Assembly (NCBI GenBank): GCA_023665245.1
Contig: JAMPEH010000001.1
Span: 409,097 to 473,096, forward strand
Source of the DNA: Muribaculaceae bacterium
GTDB taxonomy: Bacteria; Pseudomonadota; Alphaproteobacteria; Rs-D84
Length of the DNA stretch: 64,000 nucleotides
Direction of reading: 5' to 3'
The position numbers and the translations under genes are program-made. This document shows positions 58,971 through 64,000 of this stretch, one piece after another. How positions within the stretch are numbered: the stretch's first letter is position 1; each line of letters starts with the position of its first letter. The notes beneath the pieces were generated by a model. The model searched no databases and was not told the origin of the DNA. It saw only the letters and a list, made by a program, of their open reading frames with translations.

Positions 58971-58998
58971 GTCCCACCCCTGCCGTCGCAGGGGTGAC
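58971..58998 (-). repeat. Family D repeat, inverted
   Basis: GTCCCACCCCTGCCGTCGCA then GGGGTGAC. Confidence 0.65.
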
Positions 58999-59067
58999 AA
59001 TTAGGGAGAAACTAAAAATATACGTGTAAAATCGTACTTCTTCATTACAACACATTTAACACACTTT

Positions 59068-59097
59068 GTCACTCCTGCGCCAGGCAGGAGTGGGTCT
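59068..59097 (+). repeat. Family D repeat
   Basis: GTCACTCCTGCGCCAGGCAG then GAGTGGGTC; nearly identical to the copy at 53913. Confidence 0.7.
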
Positions 59098-59105
59098 ATT
59101 GACCT

Positions 59106-59133
59106 AGATCCCGGTGTCAAGCACCGGGATGAC
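59106..59133 (-). repeat. Family B repeat, inverted
   Basis: AGATCCCGGTGTCAAGCACC then GGGATGAC; compensatory changes keep the stem. Confidence 0.65.
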
Positions 59134-59137
59134 ACTG

Positions 59138-59194
59138 AGTCTAGTGCAAGGATAGTCGAGGAACACAATGGCCCCGTCCTGCGACGGAGTGACG
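59138..59194. repeat. Family C repeat (right half)
   Basis: CTAGTGCAAGGATAGTCGAG then GAACACAATGG and CCCCGTCCTGCGACGG ... GTGACG. Confidence 0.65.
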
Positions 59195-59230
59195 AATGTT
59201 TGAATTATATCGCCACGCTTTACACACACC

Positions 59231-59398
59231 GTCATACCGACGACGACAAAGTTCCCCGCCCATGGAGGGGTGGACGCGAAGCGGCCGGGGTGGTAAGAGA
59301 GTACGTTATAAAATAATAACATTTTGTACCACCTCACGGCTACGCCGTACTCCTATACAGGCGGTGAACTTGCCACCGTCCAGCGACGGTATGACGGA
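59231..59398. repeat. Family C-like repeat with large insertion
   Basis: Left GTCATACCGACGACGAC and right GCCACCGTCCAGCGACGGTA then TGACGG could be outer hairpins of one element split by about 120 bases of further GC-rich sequence. Confidence 0.45.
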
Positions 59399-59411
59399 CA
59401 AGAAAAAATTG

Positions 59412-59999
59412 TCACAAACTCTTATACGCACAATTATCGGCGATTTTGAATATGCCTGATGCGTCGTAATACGTACCCGATGCAACATAACATCCGGTGA
59501 TTGCCGTGGCGCCGGTGGCACTTGTACCACCAACCTCTGTTGTTTTTGCAGACGTTGTATAAACACCCGTCCATGTCGGACACGACGAACACGATGTGCT
59601 TGTATTTGAACCGGCCTTATATGTTCCGGCCGCACATTGTACGCAACTGCCACCCGATAAAAAATATCCGGCACGACACCCACATGTTTGACCATCCCCA
59701 GACGGAACCCTGGTCGAATCAGAACATTGAGTTATAAAGCAGCGTGTGTATCCAGACTGATTCACACCACGATGCGCCCCATTATCACACAGACGCGAAT
59801 ATAAAACCGACGCTTTTGCATTTGAATAACAATTATCATTTCCATTATAACTGTTAATTGCACACCATACCACAGCACCCACAATTTTATAGCCAGCAGA
59901 ACCGCCACAATTATCCGTTGTACACGGAACCGTGTCCGCTATTGACACATTGCAATACGCACAACAAATGGCAATTACACACATTATTTTTATTTTCAT
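59412..59999 (-). CDS. Small secreted Cys-rich protein (leader family, locus 6)
   Basis: 195 residues. Signal peptide MKIKIMCVIAICCAYCNVSIA. Mature part: CTTDNCGGSAGYK, CYSNAKAS, CGCRAGYFLSGGSCVQCAAG and SCSSCPTWTGVYTTSAKTT, then AITGCYVASGTYYDASGIFK and DNCAYKSL. The last 65 residues are very close to those of the 61.2 kb protein (CPTWTGVYTSSAKTTSATGT). ATG 59997-59999 follows AGGGGTTAGAAA. Function unknown. Confidence 0.82.
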   Translation of the reverse strand: MKIKIMCVIAICCAYCNVSIADTVPCTTDNCGGSAGYKIVGAVVWCAINSYNGNDNCYSNAKASVLYSRLCDNGAHRGVNQSGYTRCFITQCSDSTRVPSGDGQTCGCRAGYFLSGGSCVQCAAGTYKAGSNTSTSCSSCPTWTGVYTTSAKTTEVGGTSATGATAITGCYVASGTYYDASGIFKIADNCAYKSL

Positions 60000-60278
60000 T
60001 TTCTAACCCCTATTTTTTGAATAAAACAAGACCGCCAAAGAAATTGACGGTCGGGGAGTTAAGAAAATCATAATAGAAAATGACCCCGGCGGTCTTTGGG
60101 TGCAGAACGCACCCTGTGGTATAACCGACGGCTCCCCGACCTATATAGACAGACCAGGGCACATACAATAAAAGGCGCAAACGCGCCGCAATTGTACCTT
60201 TGCGGATTTCAGTCGGACTACCGACCGTTCTATTATGGGTTTTCTTACGACCCCGAACCCAATATCCCTTTGGATTCA
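60000..60278 (-). promoter_or_regulatory. Structured 5' leader RNA, locus 6 (candidate attenuator)
   Basis: About 279 nt. GGTCGGGGAG (60132-60141) pairs with CTCCCCGACC (60049-60058). GGGTGC/GCACCC apical hairpin and TTATACCACA / AAAG loop as in locus 5. TAACTCC of the 3' strand can pair with GGGGTTA at the Shine-Dalgarno, including one G-U; the Shine-Dalgarno itself has changed relative to locus 5, yet the pairing is kept. Confidence 0.78.
60031..60051 (-). terminator. Attenuator-type terminator in leader 6
   Basis: ACCGTCAA/TTGGCGGT hairpin on the minus strand (one G-U) followed by CTTGTTTTATT. Confidence 0.62.
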
Positions 60279-60284
60279 ATGCAA

Positions 60285-60313
60285 ATTATAGTTTACATGC
60301 ACCATAAAAACAA
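60285..60313 (-). promoter_or_regulatory. Promoter of leader 6
   Basis: TTGTTT, 17 bases, TATAAT, then TTGCATTGAATCC; same hexamers and spacing as locus 2. Confidence 0.68.
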
Positions 60314-60377
60314 GCGGTTTATTTTTTATTCCGCATATGCTATGATACAAATATATAAAAAACCAAGCGGTAATGCC

Positions 60378-60929
60378 ATGAAACCAAACTTAATCGTATT
60401 AATGGGCGGCCCGGGCGCAGGCAAGGGCACATTTGCAAAAATTTTGCGCACAAGCCATGACTATAAATACATTGAAACCGGCGCCTTATTACGCCAAATG
60501 CCACCAGAATCCGAAATAGGGCAACTGATTGCCCAGGGCAACCTGGTACCAGACACGGCATTATTTGACATGATGGCGTCGCACCTGACGGGAAACGACG
60601 ATATATTACTGGATGGATTTCCGCGCACCATTGGCCAGGCACAATGGCTGGTTCAAAACTATGCAGACAAATTCAATATCCATGTCTTATACACCAACGT
60701 CCCAACAGACATTATAATCAAACGCCTGACCAAACGCTTTAACGAGGGCAGCACACGCGCCGACGATGGTGACCCTGCAATCGTTCGTCGCCGAATTGAT
60801 AATTTCATCAATACCACAATGCCGGCCGTTAACTGGATGCGCAACGCCCCGGGGATAAAATTCAGTGACGTTGATGCTTCTGGTGCACTGGATGAAAACA
60901 TGAAAAATATAATGGCCACATTAAATTAA
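60378..60929 (+). CDS. adk: Adenylate kinase
   Basis: Interconverts ATP + AMP and 2 ADP. 183 residues from ATG 60378 (MKPNLIVLMGGPGAGKGTFA); the upstream in-frame stretch overlaps leader 6 and is not coding. The P-loop is GGPGAGKGT, the AMP-site Arg is in TGALLRQM, DGFPRT is present, and the LID is the short form (RFNEGSTRADDGDPAIVRRR) without the zinc-binding cysteines. The ribosome site is weak (AAGCGG). It is not linked to secY as in many genomes. Confidence 0.94.
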   Translation: MKPNLIVLMGGPGAGKGTFAKILRTSHDYKYIETGALLRQMPPESEIGQLIAQGNLVPDTALFDMMASHLTGNDDILLDGFPRTIGQAQWLVQNYADKFNIHVLYTNVPTDIIIKRLTKRFNEGSTRADDGDPAIVRRRIDNFINTTMPAVNWMRNAPGIKFSDVDASGALDENMKNIMATLN

Positions 60930-60934
60930 AAAAC

Positions 60935-60950
60935 GCCCCATAACCGGGGC
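60935..60950 (+). terminator. adk terminator
   Basis: GCCCC-ATAACC-GGGGC hairpin then AATTTTTATTT. Confidence 0.78.
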
Positions 60951-60959
60951 AATTTTTAT

Positions 60960-60989
60960 TTGGACAACCGTACGGATTCATTATATAAT
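60960..60989 (+). promoter_or_regulatory. Promoter of leader 7
   Basis: TTGGAC, 18 bases, TATAAT, immediately after the adk terminator. Confidence 0.58.
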
Positions 60990-60995
60990 TTATTT

Positions 60996-61242
60996 GTCAT
61001 TGGGAATTCCAATGATGGGGTGTCAGAACCCGTGCTTTGGCGTCGGAATATAATCCAGTGGCGCGGCAATGCGCTATTTTTTATTCTGATGATAATAATC
61101 TCCTGACCCATGGTCAGGAGGGCTGTGAATAATGCGCAACTCGCGCAGAATAAGCACACAATTCCAAAGATTGTTCTGAACCTCCTGACCACTCAAACTT
61201 GGGTGGTTTTTCATTTCGAAAAATAACAACAGGAGTCAGAAA
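60996..61242 (+). promoter_or_regulatory. Structured 5' leader RNA, locus 7 (candidate attenuator)
   Basis: About 247 nt. Four complementary segments: CTCCTGACC (61100-61108), GGTCAGGAGG (61112-61121), CCTCCTGACC (61181-61190) and the Shine-Dalgarno CAGGAG (61230-61235). Segment two can pair with one or three, and three with four, the logic of a two-state switch. Confidence 0.75.
61188..61207 (+). terminator. Attenuator-type terminator in leader 7
   Basis: ACCACTCAAACTTGGGTGGT hairpin followed by TTTTC, 35 bases before the ATG. Confidence 0.65.
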
Positions 61243-61866
61243 ATGAGAAAACAAATTCTTATAATTACAGTAATACTATGCTGTACATCAAATAGACCTG
61301 CATTTCCACTGGGCGTATCAAGTGGATGCGGTACATCAAACATGTGCCTTAGTAATTGCACCATCGTGGCCGGCAGTACCAGTCACTGTAATGCGTACAC
61401 AACATCATATTACACAGGGTCCGGCCTTTCTGACGACGAATACGGCGGTGTAATCAGTTGCCAAACATGCGCCAGTGGCGCCACCCGACAACAGGCATCG
61501 ATTACATTGGCCACTAATTGCACCGCAACATATTACTATTGCGCATGCTCTTGCAGTACATCCGGATGGTCGTCCGGCAATACAGGATACGAAAAACGCA
61601 CCGTCTGCAACAATTCTACATGCGCCACATCAACAGAATATCGCTGTGCGGCAGGATATTGGGGAACATCTACAAACGGAACATCCGGATGCAGCCCGTG
61701 CCCGACATGGACGGGCGTTTATACCTCATCTGCAAAAACAACATCGGCCACAGGCACAAGTCCCACCGGCACCACCGCAATCACCGGATGCTATGTTGTA
61801 TCAGGCACATATTACGACACAACCGGTACACTTACAACATCTGGCAATTGCGCATACAAAAGTTAA
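61243..61866 (+). CDS. Small secreted Cys-rich protein (leader family, locus 7)
   Basis: 207 residues. N-terminus MRKQILIITVILCCTSNRPA is signal-like, cleavage uncertain. Cys-rich mature part (CGTSNMCLSNCTIVAG, YYYCACSCSTSGW, CNNSTCATSTEYRCAAGYWG), then CSPCPTWTGVYTSSAKTT, TAITGCYVVSGTYYDTTG and NCAYKS, the family C-terminus. AGGAG at 61231-61235 lies seven bases before the ATG. Closest to the 59.4 kb paralog in its last third only; the N-terminal two thirds are unrelated, suggesting domain shuffling. Confidence 0.82.
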   Translation: MRKQILIITVILCCTSNRPAFPLGVSSGCGTSNMCLSNCTIVAGSTSHCNAYTTSYYTGSGLSDDEYGGVISCQTCASGATRQQASITLATNCTATYYYCACSCSTSGWSSGNTGYEKRTVCNNSTCATSTEYRCAAGYWGTSTNGTSGCSPCPTWTGVYTSSAKTTSATGTSPTGTTAITGCYVVSGTYYDTTGTLTTSGNCAYKS

Positions 61867-61915
61867 AAATTATTTGCCATTACGATTACGCCCCCCTATT
61901 TAATGGGGGTGCTTG

Positions 61916-62797
61916 TTATCCGCGCTTGCGCACAACAGAAAACACGGCATACCCCATCAGCAATAATATAATCGCAACCAGCACAATCCATGCAGCACTA
62001 TCATATTCTGCAAAAGGCAACTTCATATTCATACCATAATACCCAACAACAATCGTCGGTGCAATCAAGATAATGTTCCACATCGTCAGTCGATTAATAT
62101 ACGTGTTTGAATCCATATTAATAACACTTTCAAATGTTTCCTTGATAGATTTCAACATCTTGCTGTAAGACGTCACAACCTCGGTCGCCTGGGCCAATTC
62201 AATGCGTGCATCTTCGGCAACTTCTTGGGCATCTTCGGTTTTGGTAAACCCGCGCATTTTTTCCAATTTGTCCAACACGGCAACATTGCCCTTTATACCC
62301 GCCATATACAAGGTATAACTGTTTTCAACCTCTAACAATGCCATCAGGTCTTTTTTACGAATATGCTTTTGCAGTGCTTTTTTAGATTCCAATACACGCT
62401 TGTTCAATTCTTTCAAGAATCGCAGATATGATTCCGCGATATAGTAAATTATGTTTAATATAAACTCTTCACGTGTTGTTTTTTCATCCCGCTTTATCTT
62501 GTCCAGAATATCACAACGCTTACGACATACAGTAATCACACGATTAGTCGAATAAATAATAGACAACGGTTCTGTATGCCACAGCGTATCTGTTTCGCGA
62601 TTAATAATCGGGAATCGCACGATTATAACCTTGTAATCATCTTCAACCTCTAAACGCGGTTGTTCATCAGGGTCTAGAATATCACAGATTGTATCTTCAT
62701 CAATCTTGTATTTCGTTTGCAGTTTATCAAAATCTTCATGATCAGGGTTGCCGACGTTCACCCATGAAAATGTTTTCAGTTTTTCTGTCACAAACAT
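61916..62797 (-). CDS. corA: CorA-family magnesium/divalent cation transporter
   Basis: 293 residues. N-terminal cytoplasmic alpha/beta domain, long stalk helices, and two C-terminal membrane segments (about 236-256 and 266-286). The selectivity loop GYYGMNMKLPF contains the conserved GMN motif. ATG 62795-62797 follows AAGGGGGTG. Separated from acpS upstream by a terminator. Confidence 0.95.
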   Translation of the reverse strand: MFVTEKLKTFSWVNVGNPDHEDFDKLQTKYKIDEDTICDILDPDEQPRLEVEDDYKVIIVRFPIINRETDTLWHTEPLSIIYSTNRVITVCRKRCDILDKIKRDEKTTREEFILNIIYYIAESYLRFLKELNKRVLESKKALQKHIRKKDLMALLEVENSYTLYMAGIKGNVAVLDKLEKMRGFTKTEDAQEVAEDARIELAQATEVVTSYSKMLKSIKETFESVINMDSNTYINRLTMWNIILIAPTIVVGYYGMNMKLPFAEYDSAAWIVLVAIILLLMGYAVFSVVRKRG

Positions 62798-62873
62798 CCG
62801 TCACCCCCTTATATTAAATCCGAATATTTATATCACAAAAAACAAAAAAATCAACCGGAACAGAAATAAAAAG

Positions 62874-62889
62874 CGCCCCATTTGGGGCG
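62874..62889 (-). terminator. acpS terminator
   Basis: CGCCCC-ATTT-GGGGCG hairpin; on the minus strand CTTTTTATT follows. Confidence 0.85.
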
Positions 62890-62893
62890 TTTT

Positions 62894-63271
62894 TTAAATC
62901 GTTTCAATTACAACCATTGCGGCGGAATAATCGCCCTGGTCGGTAATGGATAGATGCACGTGCGCGTCACCACCGGCTAATTCTTTTAATTTCGCACGGG
63001 CACCGCCTGCAATCAATAATTCAGGACATCCGGCATCATTGTGAACAACCGACACATCGGAAAAAGTGATATCTTCGCCGAATCCGGTGCCCAGTGCTTT
63101 CAGGCATGCCTCGCGTGCGGCCCAGAAATTTGCCAAATGCTTTTCAGAATTTGCCGTATCATTGTCGGCATATTCCAATTCTTTTTTTGTGAAAATGCGT
63201 TGCTTTTTAAATGCGGTCCAGTCCAAGAATCTGTCGCATTCAACCAAATCAATTCCTATACCAATAATCAC
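62894..63271 (-). CDS. acpS: Holo-[acyl-carrier-protein] synthase
   Basis: Transfers phosphopantetheine from CoA to ACP. 125 residues from a GTG at 63269-63271, chosen because GGGAG lies seven bases upstream and the protein then begins MIIGIGIDLVECDRF, the canonical N-terminus. The Mg-binding Asp in GIDLVE and Glu in FWAAREACLKALGTGF are intact. The upstream in-frame extension lacks a ribosome site and is rejected. Confidence 0.95.
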   Translation of the reverse strand: MIIGIGIDLVECDRFLDWTAFKKQRIFTKKELEYADNDTANSEKHLANFWAAREACLKALGTGFGEDITFSDVSVVHNDAGCPELLIAGGARAKLKELAGGDAHVHLSITDQGDYSAAMVVIETI

Positions 63272-63370
63272 GGATAACTCCCTTTTTATGGTTTGTTTTG
63301 ATATGCGAATACTAATAATATTTTTCCGATTCGCGCAAGCAGAAAATACATCACACACCGCATAATAAAA

Positions 63371-63391
63371 AACACCGGGGATTCCGGTGTT
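63371..63391 (-). terminator. Terminator of the 36-residue gene
   Basis: AACACCGG-GGATT-CCGGTGTT hairpin flanked by A and T runs, about 20 bases past the small gene. Confidence 0.75.
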
Positions 63392-63411
63392 TTTGGATGG
63401 TTGATAAAATG

Positions 63412-63522
63412 TTATTTGCCGTCACATGATTTTTTACCAGCCCCGGACTTTTTGCCGCTGTTGGTTTTGTTTAATTCATGACAGTTTTTACACTGTGATT
63501 GTTCGTTTTTAGACATAGTCAT
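63412..63522 (-). CDS. Lysine-rich microprotein with CxxCH motif
   Basis: 36 residues (MTMSKNEQSQCKNCHELNKT then SGKKSGAGKKSCDGK). The start at 63520-63522 is supported by AAGGA six bases upstream, and a terminator follows, so it is a complete small transcription unit. Three cysteines and a His (CKNCH ... C) suggest zinc binding; CxxCH is also the heme c motif, but with no signal peptide that is unlikely. The tail is strongly basic, so nucleic-acid binding is possible. No family recognised. Confidence 0.6.
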   Translation of the reverse strand: MTMSKNEQSQCKNCHELNKTNSGKKSGAGKKSCDGK

Positions 63523-63678
63523 TTTTTATCCTTTTTTTTAGTTTGATTTGGTTGTTTATTGTTTGTCCGGACAATACGTATTTTACATGAAAGTGCGGCG
63601 TAAATATATATGCATGAATACCTTTTTTAATTTTATATTGTGTTTCATGGAAATATGGATTATATTTGCATGCGTCGT

Positions 63679-63755
63679 CGGGGTGTAGCTCAGCCTGGTA
63701 GAGTACTTGCATGGGGTGCAAGGGGTCGCAGGTTCGATTCCTGTCACCCCGACCA
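63679..63755 (+). tRNA. tRNA-Pro (GGG)
   Basis: 77 nt including the encoded CCA. Acceptor stem CGGGGTG/CACCCCG, D-arm GCTC...GAGT, anticodon stem CTTGC/GCAAG with loop ATGGGGT (anticodon GGG at 63713-63715), T-arm GCAGG-TTCGATT-CCTGT, discriminator A. It reads CCC and CCU proline codons. Confidence 0.95.
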
Positions 63756-63765
63756 TAAAAATTCA

Positions 63766-63785
63766 AACCGCCTTTTATGGCGGTT
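63766..63785 (+). terminator. tRNA-Pro terminator
   Basis: AACCGCC-TTTTAT-GGCGGTT hairpin followed by TTAATTTTT. Confidence 0.8.
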
Positions 63786-63910
63786 TTAATTTTTATCATT
63801 GGGATATGCAGGATAACGTGTGCATTATTGAAAATAATGCAGCAGGTTCGGGACAAGCATGCATCGCATGCGCAGTGAAAGGGGCCCGCCGCAAAGCGGT
63901 GGGAATTACT

Positions 63911-63933
63911 TTCCTGTCACCCTTCAAACCGCC
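63911..63933 (+). repeat. Partial copy of the tRNA-Pro 3' end and terminator arm
   Basis: TTCCTGTCACCC (also 63738-63749) is joined directly to TTCAAACCGCC (also 63762-63772), i.e. a second copy lacking 12 bases. The last 240 bases of the window hold no gene. Confidence 0.6.
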
Positions 63934-64000
63934 GTTTATAAAAGACACCGGAACACATACTATTTTTTATAAAAACAACCACTACTTAATTTAAACGTAC

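Noticed and set aside
60096..60377. N-terminal extension of adenylate kinase
   Set aside because: The extension lies in the antisense of leader 6 and its promoter; the canonical kinase N-terminus starts at 60378.
63412..63522. Cytochrome c-type heme protein, from CxxCH
   Set aside because: No signal peptide, only 36 residues and no other cytochrome features; zinc binding is more plausible.
63707..63994. Reading frame starting inside tRNA-Pro
   Set aside because: It begins within the tRNA and runs through its terminator; no ribosome site or recognisable protein.

Overview
The window looks like a chromosomal segment of a host-associated alphaproteobacterium, most like the gut RF32 / Candidatus Enterousia group. 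This is an inference from the alphaproteobacterial core genes, the many secreted cysteine-rich proteins and the dense palindromic repeats; no database was searched. About half of the genes are housekeeping: a phosphofructokinase, dnaK, gpmI, tadA, rsmD, rplY, rsmH-dnaE, secA, rnpB, ruvB-ybgC-tolQ-tolR-tolA, an OmpR/EnvZ-type pair, argS, rplM-rpsI, tig, rpsA, adk, corA, acpS and a proline tRNA. They are compactly arranged, with strong intrinsic terminators and recognisable sigma-70 promoters; dnaK has a good alphaproteobacterial heat-shock promoter. Several genes (rsmD, the 15.9 kb gene, dnaE, the 46.7 kb protease) seem to be transcribed from at or next to their start codons.

The rest is an unusual secretome. 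Two giant cysteine-rich exported proteins (about 1991 and 1596 residues, 4.3-10.2 kb and 32-36.7 kb) carry InlB-type B-repeats inside long Cys/Gly/Ser/Thr arrays; the first contains a perfect 508-bp internal duplication. Seven transcription units scattered over the window (13.8, 26.4, 46.0, 51.0, 55.1, 60.0 and 61.2 kb) encode small secreted Cys-rich proteins. Six of these units include a protein with a shared C-terminal motif (T-x-C-Y/F ... G-T-Y-Y-D-x-S/T-G ... C-x-Y).

The most interesting observation is that all seven units have the same kind of 5' leader. A sigma-70 promoter is followed by 220-285 nt of untranslated RNA. A long helix whose two strands co-vary between loci (GGTCGGGGAG/CTCCCCGACC, GGTCAGGAGG/CCTCCTGACC, GGTTGGAGG/CCTCCAACC, GGTCGGGGTG/CACCCCGACC and so on) abuts a terminator-like hairpin and U-tract just before the Shine-Dalgarno sequence. 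In most copies the 3' strand of the helix can also pair with the Shine-Dalgarno. This looks like an undescribed attenuator or riboswitch-like RNA controlling a paralogous surface-protein regulon.

Intergenic regions at 1.6, 3.9-4.2, 10.4-11.0, 27.2, 50.4-50.6, 53.9-54.5 and 58.8-59.4 kb are packed with dispersed palindromes that start with GTCA. Family A is GTCATTGCGAG...GTGGCAATCCAG; B is GTCACCCCGTGG...CCACGGGxxCCAG; C is a nested cloverleaf-like palindrome of about 100 bp; D is GTCACTCCTGCG...GCAGGAGTG. A separate element, a four-helix-bundle (IVS-type) gene flanked by perfect 17-bp inverted repeats, sits between ruvB and a hydrolase-like gene, and related TGAACTC repeats lie in the rpsA leader.
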